NCBI GenBank assembly: GCA_035546535.1
Contig: DASZWQ010000135.1
Location: 1-56,963, forward strand
DNA: 56,963 nucleotides
Source: Pirellulales bacterium
Lineage (GTDB): Bacteria; Planctomycetota; Planctomycetia; Pirellulales; JACPPG01
Direction: 5' to 3'
Positions 27,119 through 39,650 of this stretch are shown piece after piece. A program made the position numbers and the translations under genes. The first letter of the stretch is position 1; each line of letters starts with the position of its first letter. The notes beneath the pieces were generated by a model. That model ran no database searches. It was not told the DNA's origin and worked only from the letters and a program-made list of their open reading frames with translations.

Positions 27119-29371
27119 ATGAGATTCTCGTCCAGTGCAACGCACCGACATCGCTCGACCCGTCGCCTCGCAGCGCTACTGCGATTCTTTGCCTGCCTGG
27201 CGCTCTTGGCGAGCAACGTGGCCGGCGCCGAGGCGACCGGTCCTTCGACGGATCCCGCGCAGCTGGCCGGCAAAGTGTTGATCTATCGCGACGGCTACGG
27301 CACGCCGCACATCGACGGCGCCAACGACGCCGCCACCGTCTTCGGCTTTGCCTACGCCCAGGCGGAGGACTTCTTCTGGCAGATCGAGGACACATACATC
27401 CTGGCTCTCGGGCGCTATGCCGAGGTGCTTGGTCCCAAGGGGCTGAATTCCGACTTGCTCAACCACGCGTTTGAAATCGTGCCGCGGTCGCTCGCCGAGT
27501 ACGACCAGCTCGAGCCCGACGTGAAAATGATCTGCGAATCGTTCGTTGCCGGCTTGAATTACTACCTGGCCACGCATCCCGAGGTAAAACCGCGGCTGAT
27601 CACGAAATTCGAGCCGTGGCACGTGTTGGCTTTTGGCCGGCATCTGACGCTGGAAATGTGCTTTCGCTACACGCGGCTGACGAATAACTTCATGCCGCGC
27701 ACAGCGCCCTCGATCTCGGCGGCCGTCGGCTCGAACGCCTGGGCGATTGCTCCCAGCCGCACCAAGAACGGCCACGCCATGTTGATGGCCAATCCGCACC
27801 AGCCGTGGTTCGGATTCGGCCAGTTGCTCGAGGCGCATTTGCGCAGCGGTGACGGCTGGAATTTCAGCGGTGCAACGTTCTACGGCAGCCCGCTACCGAC
27901 GATTGGCCACAACGAGCATGCCGGCTGGAGCTTCACGGTCAACGAACCCGACATCGCCGACGTGTGGCGCGAGACGTTCGACGATCCGCAAGACCCGCTC
28001 AAGTACCGCTACGGCGACGGCTATCGGCGCGCCACCGAATGGCAGGAAACCTTGCGCGTACGGCAAGGGACGACGCTCAAAGACAAGACCTACATTTTCC
28101 GCAAGACGCATCACGGGCCGGTGGTGGCCAAGGAAGGAAAGATTCAACTCACCGCGCAAATCGGCAAGCTGTACGACGCCATGCTCTTGCGGCAGATGAG
28201 CATGTTGATGCGGGCCAAGAACGTGCAGGATTTCCGCCGCGGCATGGGGACCCTGAATTTCCCGATCATGAACGCGATTTACGCCGATCGGCACGGGGAC
28301 ATCTTTTACCTGTACAACGGCATCGTTCCGCGGCGCGACCCGCAATTCCATTGGAGCCAGCCGGTCGACGGCAGCGATCCGCGCACCGATTGGCAAGGCT
28401 ATCACACGATCGACGATCTGCCGCAGGTGTTGAATCCGAAATCGGGCTTCGTGCAAAACTGCAACTCCAGCCCCTTCACCGTGACCGACGAAGGAAACGC
28501 TTCGCTTGGCGATTTCCCGATCTATCTCGCCGAAGATCAGAACGACGATAAGCGGCGCGCCAAGATATCGCGGCAATTGCTACGCAGCATGCACGACGTA
28601 ACGCTCGGCGACCTGGAGCGCGCCGCCTTTGATACCACGCTGTACTGGGCGCAGGTCGAGCTGCCCCGCTACGAGCGAGCCCTGGAACAACTGAAAACCA
28701 CGGATCCACAAATCGCCGAACGCGTGGCGCCGTATCTGGCGCACCTGCTGGACTGGGATTACCGCGTGACGCTCGAATCGACGCAGGCCCCGTTGTGCGT
28801 CGAGTGGTACGAAGAGCTGTACGGCGGCAACTATCCCGGCGAAACGCTGAAGCCCGCCTATCGGGGAAACGTGGCGCTGCAGTTGACGGCGCTCGTGCAA
28901 GCGGCTTCGAAGCTGCAGACAACGTACGGCAATTGGAAAGTCGCCTACGGTGATATCTATCGCATTCAACGGCACGCCAACGTCGCCGAGCTGATCGATA
29001 TTCCCTTCGACGACGCGCTCCCCAGCCTGCCGTGCATCGGTTCGCACGGGCCGATGGGCGTGGTCTTCACGCAATACTACACGCCCACGATCCAGATCCC
29101 CTTCGTCAAGTCGCTCAAGAAGCACTACGGCGTCGTGGGATTGACGTACCTGGGCGTGTTCGAGTTCGGCGACAAGATCACGGGCGGCACGCTGGTGCAG
29201 TTTGGCGCCAGCGGCGATCCGAACTCGCCCCACTATTTCGACCAGGCAAAGCTCTTGAGCGAATGCAAAACGAAGCCGCACCTGTTCTACTGGGACGACG
29301 TAAAGGCGGCTTGCCGGCGCCCCTATCATCCCGGCGAGTCGGCAACCGAAACGGCCCGCAAGCCGAAATAA
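27119..29371 (+). CDS. Penicillin acylase (S45/Ntn-hydrolase) family protein
   Basis: The 750-aa precursor starts with a basic signal region and hydrophobic core (RLAALLRFFACLALLASNVA). The N-terminal part has RDGYGTPHIDGAN and VFGFAYAQAEDFFWQIE, characteristic of the family's alpha chain. GSNAWAIAPSRT marks the autoproteolysis site: Ser205 would become the N-terminal nucleophile of the beta chain, which continues to the C-terminus. Other family blocks are NPHQPW, GSPLPTIGHNEHAGWSFT and THHGPVV. It should hydrolyse amides such as acyl-homoserine lactones or N-acyl amino acids outside the cytoplasm; the exact substrate cannot be read from sequence. Start chosen for AGAGGG upstream and for the signal peptide. 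Confidence 0.92.
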   Translation: MRFSSSATHRHRSTRRLAALLRFFACLALLASNVAGAEATGPSTDPAQLAGKVLIYRDGYGTPHIDGANDAATVFGFAYAQAEDFFWQIEDTYILALGRYAEVLGPKGLNSDLLNHAFEIVPRSLAEYDQLEPDVKMICESFVAGLNYYLATHPEVKPRLITKFEPWHVLAFGRHLTLEMCFRYTRLTNNFMPRTAPSISAAVGSNAWAIAPSRTKNGHAMLMANPHQPWFGFGQLLEAHLRSGDGWNFSGATFYGSPLPTIGHNEHAGWSFTVNEPDIADVWRETFDDPQDPLKYRYGDGYRRATEWQETLRVRQGTTLKDKTYIFRKTHHGPVVAKEGKIQLTAQIGKLYDAMLLRQMSMLMRAKNVQDFRRGMGTLNFPIMNAIYADRHGDIFYLYNGIVPRRDPQFHWSQPVDGSDPRTDWQGYHTIDDLPQVLNPKSGFVQNCNSSPFTVTDEGNASLGDFPIYLAEDQNDDKRRAKISRQLLRSMHDVTLGDLERAAFDTTLYWAQVELPRYERALEQLKTTDPQIAERVAPYLAHLLDWDYRVTLESTQAPLCVEWYEELYGGNYPGETLKPAYRGNVALQLTALVQAASKLQTTYGNWKVAYGDIYRIQRHANVAELIDIPFDDALPSLPCIGSHGPMGVVFTQYYTPTIQIPFVKSLKKHYGVVGLTYLGVFEFGDKITGGTLVQFGASGDPNSPHYFDQAKLLSECKTKPHLFYWDDVKAACRRPYHPGESATETARKPK

Positions 29372-29410
29372 CATCTGCGCGCGTTGAGCGGCGCTTCCGC
29401 AGCAGCGCCC

Positions 29411-29980
29411 TTACAACGGCCGGCGCGGAAGTTGTCGCGGGTAGGGCAGCGGAGCACTCGGCGGCAGCGGTCCCGAGCCCGATTCCTTCCAGCCGCGGCG
29501 ATCCTCTTCGCTCGCGTAATAACGCAGCCATACCTCGGGATCACCGCCGGCATCGGCGCAGTCCCAGTGCAGATAATTGTCCGCCCGGTCCAGCTTCTTC
29601 TCAGGCGATGGCAGGATGTCGCGGTAGATCAGGCAATAAAGCTGCCGATCGGATAAGTGATCCGTAAAGTCCAGCACGATCCGCTTGTCGTACAACCTTT
29701 GGATCGTGTCCCACAACAGGTCGTGCAACTGCTCGTCGGTGAGGGTGTCGGGGCGAGGCAGCTCGAGCTTCGGCTCGAACCACTCGCAAATCGGCAACAC
29801 CGGTGCCCGCTCCCAGGCCAGCATGCTGGCCAGGTATTCGTTCTCGACGCGCGTCGGCAGCTCACCGACGTTGAGCTGACTGATCGAGTCGTCGAGAAAC
29901 GGTTCCAGCTCATCGCGCAGCTGTGCATTGCGCAACAGGTGTTCGACGTCGTCCGGTCGTGAAAGGGGGACTTCGGCCAT
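29411..29980 (-). CDS. Conserved hypothetical acidic protein
   Basis: The 189-aa protein has no signal peptide or membrane segment. Its core (ICEWFEPKLELPRPDTL, then LHDLLWDTIQRLYDKRIVLD, then HLSDRQLYCLIYRDILPS) is rich in aromatic and acidic residues and reads like a compact folded domain; I have the impression of similar hypotheticals in other bacteria but cannot confirm it. A second region has NYLHWDCADAGGDPEVWLRYY. The C-terminus is Pro-rich. It is convergent with the acylase gene, 39 bases apart. Function is unknown. Confidence 0.7.
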   Translation of the reverse strand: MAEVPLSRPDDVEHLLRNAQLRDELEPFLDDSISQLNVGELPTRVENEYLASMLAWERAPVLPICEWFEPKLELPRPDTLTDEQLHDLLWDTIQRLYDKRIVLDFTDHLSDRQLYCLIYRDILPSPEKKLDRADNYLHWDCADAGGDPEVWLRYYASEEDRRGWKESGSGPLPPSAPLPYPRQLPRRPL

Positions 29981-30370
29981 AGTGTGGATGACCCAGCCTG
30001 CGCTCTAGAGATGCTGATCGCGTGCCTTGAACTTTGAATTTAACAGCTCTTGCAAAGCGATCAAGAGATTCGCTCGCTTGCGTGCAGCGTTCGCGCGACT
30101 CGTGGGGCGAATGCACCACTACGACCGTAACAGCGAGGCCGCGCAACCCGCACGATCGGCAAAGTCGCCGAAAAAAACGCCCGCTAGCAAAGAGCCATGT
30201 GTAAAGGGCTGACGTAGCGCCAGCCGACACTCGCGACGATTCGTGAAGCAGTCTCTCGTGCAGCCGCGCGGATCGCGTCCCGGAGTTGCTTTCCCACTCC
30301 CACGCCGCAGGTTTTACGCACGAGCGAGGGCGTAAGCTGCTTCGCCCGCGACTGCGGCGGCGTGGACGCC
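29981..30370. other. 390-base gap between hypothetical gene and csrA
   Basis: Both flanking genes are on the reverse strand. The short frames present (for example 30027-30212) have no ribosome site or protein-like composition. The part nearest the hypothetical gene is less GC-rich than the surroundings and could hold its promoter. No tRNA, repeat or clear hairpin-plus-T-tract was recognised. Confidence 0.5.
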
Positions 30371-30583
30371 TTATCGGCAGGCAGGCGCGGCACCGGCCGG
30401 CGCGCTCGATTCGGCCAACAGACCTTGCTGAATGCGATCGTAGATCTCGCCGCGGTGGACCGCGACCTCGCCCGGAGCGGCAACGCCGATGCGCACCCGA
30501 TTGCGGCTGAGCTGAACCACGGTAATCGTTACCGTTTCGCCAATCCGAATGGCTTCCCCGGATTTTCTCGTCAGCACGAGCAT
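30371..30583 (-). CDS. csrA: Carbon storage regulator CsrA
   Basis: The 70-aa protein has the CsrA start [20 protein letters not shown] and the RNA-binding segment [20 protein letters not shown], with Leu4 and the Arg of VHRGE that contact GGA motifs. CsrA dimers bind GGA-containing leaders and change translation or stability of mRNAs. The C-terminal 15 residues are Ala/Pro-rich and unconserved. Its own ribosome site (GGGAGGAG, 30587-30594 on the reverse strand) carries overlapping GGA motifs, so it may bind its own leader. No flagellar or FliW gene is adjacent in the window. Confidence 0.96.
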   Translation of the reverse strand: MLVLTRKSGEAIRIGETVTITVVQLSRNRVRIGVAAPGEVAVHRGEIYDRIQQGLLAESSAPAGAAPACR

Positions 30584-30938
30584 GGTCTCCTCCCTTCAAG
30601 ACTTTGACAGGGACCACCGGCGCGGTCTTGCGCCGTCGGGGGCACGATAGCGGGCCTGGATGAGCCGATCGTGAGCCCGCGGCGAGTATTTGGTGAAAGC
30701 TAGCGGGTGCCCTCCAGGGCCCGGGAAAAACAGCACCTGGCGCGCCGGAAACCGCGAAATAGTTGCCAGTCGGGGGAGGGGCGGGTAGCCTACGGTTTAG
30801 TCCGCCGTCCGTACCGAACCGTCTCCGCCCGCTCGGTACCCGCCTGGCCCGGAAGACACGGTTCCGGCCCCTACCGAAACGCGCACACCCGTTGGCGGCC
30901 CTTGCCGCCCCCGCCTTCTTTATGAAAGGTTCTCGGCC
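30584..30938. other. 355-base divergent region upstream of csrA and the oxidoreductase
   Basis: Contains the csrA leader with GGA motifs at its left end and the ribosome site GAAAGG of the Gfo/Idh gene at its right end. In between is GC-rich sequence with short partial inverted repeats (for example CCGAACCG and CGGTTCCGG around 30815-30870) but no confident promoter. Confidence 0.5.
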
Positions 30939-32399
30939 ATGACGTCTTCCAGCCGTCGTACGTTCTTGAAGCAATCCCTGGCTGCCGCGGCCGGCACGTC
31001 GGCCTTTGCCATCGCGGGCACGAAGGCCTCGGGGCGCGTGCTGGGCGCCAACGACACCATTCGCATCGCGATTGCGGGTCTCAACGGCCGCGGCCGCGAG
31101 CACGTCAAACAATTCTCGAACATGGAAAACGTCCAGATCACGTACCTCGTCGATCCGGACGAACGGGCCTTCGGCACGCGCATTCCCGGTTCACCCGTGC
31201 CGGCCGACACGATCAAAGACAAGACCGGCGTCACGCCCAAACTGGTCAAGGACATTCGCGAAGTCCTCGACGACCCGAACGTCGATGCCATCACGATCGC
31301 CACGCCCAATCATTGGCATTCGCTGATGACCATCTGGGCCTGCCAGGCGGGCAAGGACGTATACGTCGAAAAGCCGTGCAGCCACAACATTCACGAAGGG
31401 CGCATCGCGGTCGAAACGGCGCGCAAGCACAATCGCATCGTGCAGCATGGCACGCAAAGCCGCTCGAGCGCGGGCTGGGCCGGCGCCGTCGATTTCATCA
31501 AGAGCGGCGCCGCCGGCAAGCTCTTGGTATCCCGCGCTCTGTGCTACAAGGGGCGCGGCAGCATCAAGTTCCAACAGCCTTCGGATCCGCCGCCGCAGTT
31601 GGACTTCAACCTGTGGCTCGGTCCCGCCCCCGAGCAGCCGTACCACAAGAACCTCGTTCCCTACAACTGGCACTGGTTCTGGGACACCGGCAATGGCGAC
31701 ATCGGCAACCAGGGCGTGCACCAGATGGATATTGCTCGGTGGGGCATCCCGGGCGCCACGCTGCCCAAGAGCGTGGTCAGCCTCGGCGGCCGTTTTGGCT
31801 ATGAAGACCAGGGGCAAACGCCGAACTCGCAAATTGCAATTATGGATTTCGGCGGCCCGCAGTTGATCTTCGAGGTGCGCGGCCTGCGTACGCCCGACTA
31901 CCACGGCGAAAAGATCGGCAACTTCTTCCACTGCGAAGGAGGCCTGGTCACCGAAGGCAAGTTCTACCCGAAGGGGAGCACCGAACCGGTCGCGATTGCC
32001 AGCGCCCCGCGTGGCCCGGGCGGCGGTCATTTCCAGAACTTCATCGCCGCCATGCGCAGCCGCAACCAGGCCGAGCTGAACGCCGACATTCTCGAAGGGC
32101 ATTTTTCGAGCGCCCTGTGCCACCTGGCCAACATGTCGTACCGGCTGGGCGAAGAAGTCCCCTTCGTGCCGCGGACCAAGGCCTTCGGCGACAACGCCGA
32201 AGCGTACGAGACGCTCGGCCGCATGGAGGAGTACCTGGCCAAGACGAACTCAATCCCGCTCGAAGGCCTGAAGTACCGCCTGGGCCGGAAGCTCGACGTC
32301 GACGCGGCCAAGGAAACGATCACCAACAATTCCGACGCCGTAGCGATGCTGACCCGCAACTACCGCGCACCGTTCACGGTGCCGGACAAGGTGGCGTGA
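30939..32399 (+). CDS. Tat-exported Gfo/Idh/MocA family oxidoreductase
   Basis: The 486-aa protein has a twin-arginine signal (SSRRTFLKQSLAAAAG), so it is likely folded with cofactor before export. The nucleotide-binding fold begins at IRIAIAGLNGRGREH, and the family's EKPCSHN motif (VYVEKPCSHN) carries the conserved Lys-Pro. C-terminal features such as GDIGNQGVHQMDIARWGIP are characteristic of the large planctomycete and Bacteroidetes Gfo/Idh/MocA group. It probably oxidises or isomerises a sugar derivative with tightly bound NAD(P). The gene appears monocistronic, with GAAAGG upstream of ATG 30939. Confidence 0.93.
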   Translation: MTSSSRRTFLKQSLAAAAGTSAFAIAGTKASGRVLGANDTIRIAIAGLNGRGREHVKQFSNMENVQITYLVDPDERAFGTRIPGSPVPADTIKDKTGVTPKLVKDIREVLDDPNVDAITIATPNHWHSLMTIWACQAGKDVYVEKPCSHNIHEGRIAVETARKHNRIVQHGTQSRSSAGWAGAVDFIKSGAAGKLLVSRALCYKGRGSIKFQQPSDPPPQLDFNLWLGPAPEQPYHKNLVPYNWHWFWDTGNGDIGNQGVHQMDIARWGIPGATLPKSVVSLGGRFGYEDQGQTPNSQIAIMDFGGPQLIFEVRGLRTPDYHGEKIGNFFHCEGGLVTEGKFYPKGSTEPVAIASAPRGPGGGHFQNFIAAMRSRNQAELNADILEGHFSSALCHLANMSYRLGEEVPFVPRTKAFGDNAEAYETLGRMEEYLAKTNSIPLEGLKYRLGRKLDVDAAKETITNNSDAVAMLTRNYRAPFTVPDKVA

Positions 32400-32754
32400 A
32401 GCTGCCTGCAGGCGCGACTCGGCCAATACGCACACCGGTAGGGGCCAGCGCGCGCCGCGGCAAAGGTCGCACGCTTTTGCTTGCCTGGATTGGCGGCTGG
32501 AACTATTTTGTTACTGAGAAATTGCGATTTCCAGGTCCACTACCTTAGGCCTTTTCAATCGCGCGTCTCAGGAACACGCCAGTGATCTCTTAGACCGGTA
32601 GCCAGCGCCGCACACGATTGCGACGTTGCGCATCCTCACCCGGCAAGCCGAGCGCAGTCCCGCGTCTGATACGCCTCGCGCTCACGCATCCCTTCACAAG
32701 GATGCCGTCCACATCTCGCATTCACCAATTATTTAATCTTAGGGGCACAAGCTA
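32400..32754. other. 355-base gap with AT-richer end
   Basis: No gene is seen. Composition becomes noticeably less GC-rich from about 32500, continuing into the PEP-CTERM gene. AATTATTTAATCTTAGGGG at 32727-32745 combines a possible -10 region and the AGGGG ribosome site of that gene. Confidence 0.5.
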
Positions 32755-33645
32755 ATGTATTGGCATCAACCACGACCGATTACAAATCTGCACGACTACT
32801 TCCGCACGAATGATCACTTAGGACAGACAGCAGCCTCGCTAAAGCCAGTCCGGCAAGTCGCTCTCATCCTAGCTGCCTCTCTGGCCGCTGCGCTCTTTTG
32901 TTCGTGGGCGCAAGCTCAACCACTGCCCCCGATTGTGGATGTTGAACTGGATATCTATCAGGACGTGGAACCTGACGGCAGCGTCGGTTATTCCATTCAA
33001 TCCCACACGCTTGAAGCGACGCTCCAGGCGCCGGATGGCACTCAGTTCCCCGCGGAGCTATTCGCCCTTCTAGACCCATCGAAGTTTGTAACGGTCAGCC
33101 ATCTATCTTTTGCCGACTTGCAGGCACGATTCATGGGCACGTGGACAATTGCCGATGCCAGCACACCCACGACCTTTACGCTGAACCCGTTTCCGCTCGA
33201 CGCCATTTTTCATGAAGTTCCGGTGCTCATCTATCCCGCGCCGGGCTCGGTCGTCCCGAACTCCTTCAACGTCAAATGGGAATACCCCAGCGGGGCGCAC
33301 CCGTCCGGGAACTTCATATCGGCGGGAGCCGCCCATGGCAACATTTCCTTATTACCGGCCGACTTTTATAAGATCACCGACGACATGCACGACACCGTTT
33401 CCCACGCCGCTTTGCAGCAGGACACGATCACGCTTCGGGGAGGCGGCTTGACGCGGTTAACGCCCTTTCTGAGTTCGACGACTGTCGTTGAGCCGGATGC
33501 GATTTACAACATCCACGCCAATTTTTTCAACGCCTCGGCGTACGAAACCGTAACCGTCCTGCCCGAACCGAGCACTTTTATCCTCGCCGGCGCCACGTTG
33601 GCATGCATGGGGATAGCAGGACTTTTGCGCCGCAAGCGCGGATAG
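32755..33645 (+). CDS. PEP-CTERM sorting-domain protein
   Basis: The 296-aa protein has an internal signal sequence at about 33-55 (VALILAASLAAALFCSWAQA) after a hydrophilic extension, and a C-terminal sorting signal VLPEPSTFILAGATLACMG followed by RRKRG. This is the PEP-CTERM arrangement recognised by exosortase, in which the tail is cut and the protein moved to the cell surface or exopolysaccharide. The middle is a beta-rich domain with no family recognised. No exosortase gene is in the window. The codon use and base composition look less GC-rich than neighbours. The start relies on AGGGG about 11 bases upstream; the ATG-to-signal distance of 32 residues leaves a later start possible. Confidence 0.85.
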   Translation: MYWHQPRPITNLHDYFRTNDHLGQTAASLKPVRQVALILAASLAAALFCSWAQAQPLPPIVDVELDIYQDVEPDGSVGYSIQSHTLEATLQAPDGTQFPAELFALLDPSKFVTVSHLSFADLQARFMGTWTIADASTPTTFTLNPFPLDAIFHEVPVLIYPAPGSVVPNSFNVKWEYPSGAHPSGNFISAGAAHGNISLLPADFYKITDDMHDTVSHAALQQDTITLRGGGLTRLTPFLSSTTVVEPDAIYNIHANFFNASAYETVTVLPEPSTFILAGATLACMGIAGLLRRKRG

Positions 33646-33688
33646 GTTCTTCGATCGGCGCTGGGCGCAGTTGCCTGAAAAGAACGGC

Positions 33689-34894
33689 TTAGCGACTCTG
33701 CGCGAGGGGCAACGCTTCCGGCGATGTGACGTGTGCCGCCGTAGAAGGCGATTCGCCCTCCGGCAGATGGCACAGTCGCCGGTACAGCTGCAAATGCTGT
33801 TTCGCAACGTTGCGCCAGTCGAACTCTCTTGCAACGTGTCGCGCATGCCGGCCCATCGCGCGCACCGCTGAGTTATCGCTTAGCAGGGAGGCAAGCGCCC
33901 CGGCCAATGCTCGCGGAGATTCCGGCGGCACGAGTAAGCCCGTGCGCGCAGGCTCGATCAAGTCCGCCAGGCCGGCGATCATCGTGCCCACGACTGGTTT
34001 GCCGGCGGCAAAGCTTTCCAGCACCACCAGCGGAAACGCCTCCCAGTCGCGCGAGGGAATCACGACGAAACGAGCGTTTTGCAAGAGCCACACTTTCGTC
34101 GCGCCGGCGACCGCTCCCACGAAATGCACCCGATCCGCCAGGCCCAGCTCCGCGCATTGCGTCTCGAGCGTGGCGCGCTCGTCGCCGTCGCCGGCAATCA
34201 CGAGCGTCGCATCCTCGCCCGCCGGAAGTTGGGCCAGAGCGTCGATCAGCACGTCGACCCCCTTGCGCCGATTCAATCGACCGAGAAACAGCATGTACTC
34301 ATTCGCGCACACGCGCGCGTCCAAAGTCTCCGGCCGCTCGGCGGCTCGGGCAAAGGGCGCCAAGTGGACGCCGTTGGGAATCGCTTCGATGTTCGTCGCC
34401 GTCGGGCACAGCCGCTGGTAGCCGGCCGTGGTGAACTTGCTGATCGAGACCAGGGCGTCGGCCGCGGCCAGCCCGCGCGCGTAGCGCGCCGGAAAGCCGC
34501 GCTTGGCTAGCCGGCGCCCGTGCTCGTTCACATCGCCGCCATGACTCGTGATGACGATGGGCACGCCCAGGTCGTCTTTGCAGATCGCCGCCAGGTACGC
34601 GCACGGATAAATTGCGTGACAGTGCAAAACGTCGAAGCGATGGCGGCGCCACGCGCGGCGCAGAAAGGTCGTATACCAATCCACGAAATAACGCGTCGAG
34701 ACAAAACGCGGGTGCCGCAGCACGGGATACGGAAGCTGCGCGTCGTGCGCCTTCACGCGGCGCCGTTTGGGCGGCGGCGCCAAAACGAGCGGCTCGTGCC
34801 CGAGCTCCAGATATTGTCGCGCCAGGGCATCGATCACCAGCTCCTGGCCGCCGACTTTCGGTAGCGCGGTTTCGGTATACAGGCAAATCCGCAT
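33689..34894 (-). CDS. GT4-family glycosyltransferase
   Basis: The 401-aa protein has a GT-B fold of the GT4 type. The N-terminal domain begins MRICLYTETALPKVGGQELV and includes VLHCHAIYPCAYLAA and VITSHGGDVNEHG. The C-terminal nucleotide-sugar domain has FLGRLNRRKGVDVLIDAL, VIAGDGDER and the EX7E motif in SRDWEAFPLVVLESFAAGKP. It should transfer a sugar from an NDP-sugar onto a lipid or polysaccharide. The start at 34894 is chosen over an in-frame start at 34990 because the Rossmann strand begins there and GGAG sits about 10 bases upstream. It stands alone, divergent from the cytochrome gene. Confidence 0.9.
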   Translation of the reverse strand: MRICLYTETALPKVGGQELVIDALARQYLELGHEPLVLAPPPKRRRVKAHDAQLPYPVLRHPRFVSTRYFVDWYTTFLRRAWRRHRFDVLHCHAIYPCAYLAAICKDDLGVPIVITSHGGDVNEHGRRLAKRGFPARYARGLAAADALVSISKFTTAGYQRLCPTATNIEAIPNGVHLAPFARAAERPETLDARVCANEYMLFLGRLNRRKGVDVLIDALAQLPAGEDATLVIAGDGDERATLETQCAELGLADRVHFVGAVAGATKVWLLQNARFVVIPSRDWEAFPLVVLESFAAGKPVVGTMIAGLADLIEPARTGLLVPPESPRALAGALASLLSDNSAVRAMGRHARHVAREFDWRNVAKQHLQLYRRLCHLPEGESPSTAAHVTSPEALPLAQSR

Positions 34895-35246
34895 CGCAAG
34901 TTGGCTCCGGGTTCGTGACCGCCCCTTGTGCCTGCAAGGTCCGGCCGATGCTCCCGATTCGAGCGCGCGAAAACCTCGCGGCGCCAGCATGGCGGGCCGG
35001 AATCATAACGGGCTAAGTGCTTTGACGGAACGGCAATCGGTGAGTGCCCCGCCTGATCCGCAAGCGCCGGGACGCGACGCGCAAAGATTGTTCCTGCTTC
35101 GCGGCGTTGTTAGAATTTCGTAGGTCCAACTTGTGTGGCAGCCGGCCGGCGAATCACCGCCGCCGCGCGACATCGGCCGCCAGCAAACTCCCGGTCGCGG
35201 CCACGCCGGACCGGAACCCCGCACGCATCCCGCCTCCGAGGTCCGC
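34895..35246. other. 352-base divergent region between glycosyltransferase and cytochrome genes
   Basis: No gene is seen. The best signal is the forward promoter candidate at 35088-35116. The rest is GC-rich without recognisable repeats. Confidence 0.5.
35088..35116 (+). promoter_or_regulatory. Candidate sigma-70-type promoter of the cytochrome gene
   Basis: TTGTTC (35088-35093) and TAGAAT (35111-35116) are separated by 17 bases and lie 131 bases before the start codon at 35247. The match to the -35/-10 consensus is good for so GC-rich a region, but no experimental support exists. Confidence 0.4.
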
Positions 35247-38117
<2,871 letters not shown>

Positions 38118-38123
38118 TCGCTT

Positions 38124-39623
38124 ATGCCGAACACAACTGACGCCACGCGATTGACCCACGCCGGCCGCGGCCTGCTCGATCGCCGCTCGTTTCTCGGCAG
38201 TGCCGCGGGCGGGCTGGGAGCGATCGCGCTTTCGAGCTTGTTCGAGCAGCACGGCTTGCTCGCGGCCACGAACGAGCGCAACGCGCTAGCCGCGCCGATC
38301 CGGGCCGACGCGCCCTTGGCCGCGCGACCGGCGCATGCTCCCGCCCGCGCCAAGCAAGTGCTGATGATCTTTTGCTCGGGAGCGTGCAGCCAGCTCGATA
38401 CCTGGGACTACAAGCCCGAGCTGATCAAGCGCGACGGTCAGCCGCACCCCGGCCTCGACAAGCTGGTCACCTTCCAGGGTCCCTCGGGCAACTTGACCAA
38501 GAGCCCTTATGCGTTCCGCCCGCGCGGTCAGTCTGGCAAATACGTCTCGGACTTGTTGCCGAACCTAGCCGAGCAAGTCGACGACATGTGCTTCATCCAC
38601 TCGATGACGGCCAAGAGCAACACGCACGGGCCGGGCGAAAACCAGATGAGCACCGGCTTCACGATCGAGGGTTTTCCCAGCATCGGCGCCTGGGTGAGCT
38701 ACGCCCTGGGAAGCGAAAACGACAACCTGCCCGCCTTCGTGGCCATTCCCGATCCGCGCGGCGTGCCGCAGACGGGGCCGGCCAACTGGTCGAGCGGCTT
38801 TCTGCCGGCGGTGTTCCAGGGAACGAGCTTCACGGCCGATAAGCCGATCACGCATTTGGCGACCCCGCCCGGTCTGTCGGCGCGCGACGACGTCGCGTCG
38901 TGCGACTTTGCACGATTCTTGAACGATCGCCACCTGGCCCAGCACGCCGGCGACACCGAACTGGCCGCACGGATCGCCAGCTACGAACTCGCGGCCCGGC
39001 TACAGCTCAGCGCGCCCGAGGTGAGCGACCTGTCGCGCGAAAGCACGGCGACCGCCGAGATGTACGGCGTGAACGATGCCAACCCTTTTCTGGCCGGCTT
39101 TGCGCGCAATTGCTTGCTGGCCCGCCGGCTGCTGGAACGCGGCGTGCGGTTCGTGCAACTGTTCAACGGCTCGTACGCGATGGGCGAAGGGGTCGGCAAC
39201 TGGGACGGTCACAAGCAGCTCAAAAGCGACTACGATCGCCACGGCCCGATCCTCGATCGACCGGCCGCGGCGCTGCTGCGCGATATGAAAGCTCGCGGCA
39301 TGCTCGAAGACACCCTCGTCGTATGGACGACGGAATTTGGCCGGATGCCTATGTTCCAACAGGGCGCACAAGGGCGCGATCACAATCCCGATGGCTTCAC
39401 GACGTGGCTGGCCGGCGCAGGCGTGAAGCGCGCCTACAGCCACGGTGCCACCGATGAATTTGGCCATCGGGCCGTCGACAAGCCAACGACGATTTATGAT
39501 TTTCACGCCACGATCCTGCACCTGTTGGGCTTGGACCACACGCGGTTGACCTACACGCACAATGGGGCCGATCGCCGCCTGACCGATGTTCACGGCCACG
39601 TCATCAGCGACATCCTGGCCTGA
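38124..39623 (+). CDS. DUF1501 (sulfatase-like fold) exported protein
   Basis: The 499-aa protein has a Tat-like signal ([20 protein letters not shown]). It contains the DUF1501 landmarks: [63 protein letters not shown] and [20 protein letters not shown]. The alkaline-phosphatase/sulfatase superfamily fold places metal-binding Asp and His residues in these motifs; the reaction is unknown. It starts six bases after the cytochrome/DUF1549/DUF1553 gene, so the two are certainly one transcript and probably one exported system. Confidence 0.94.
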   Translation: MPNTTDATRLTHAGRGLLDRRSFLGSAAGGLGAIALSSLFEQHGLLAATNERNALAAPIRADAPLAARPAHAPARAKQVLMIFCSGACSQLDTWDYKPELIKRDGQPHPGLDKLVTFQGPSGNLTKSPYAFRPRGQSGKYVSDLLPNLAEQVDDMCFIHSMTAKSNTHGPGENQMSTGFTIEGFPSIGAWVSYALGSENDNLPAFVAIPDPRGVPQTGPANWSSGFLPAVFQGTSFTADKPITHLATPPGLSARDDVASCDFARFLNDRHLAQHAGDTELAARIASYELAARLQLSAPEVSDLSRESTATAEMYGVNDANPFLAGFARNCLLARRLLERGVRFVQLFNGSYAMGEGVGNWDGHKQLKSDYDRHGPILDRPAAALLRDMKARGMLEDTLVVWTTEFGRMPMFQQGAQGRDHNPDGFTTWLAGAGVKRAYSHGATDEFGHRAVDKPTTIYDFHATILHLLGLDHTRLTYTHNGADRRLTDVHGHVISDILA

Positions 39624-39650
39624 TCGCGAAGCCCATTTGCGGCGAAACCT

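Noticed and set aside
26919..27122. 67-codon frame upstream of the acylase gene
   Set aside because: It has an AGGAG upstream but no protein-like pattern and overlaps the acylase start; insufficient to call a gene.
29910..31112. 400-codon reverse frame across csrA and the oxidoreductase start
   Set aside because: It overlaps csrA in another frame and the Gfo/Idh gene on the opposite strand, and the product looks like random Arg/Gly/Ser-rich sequence.
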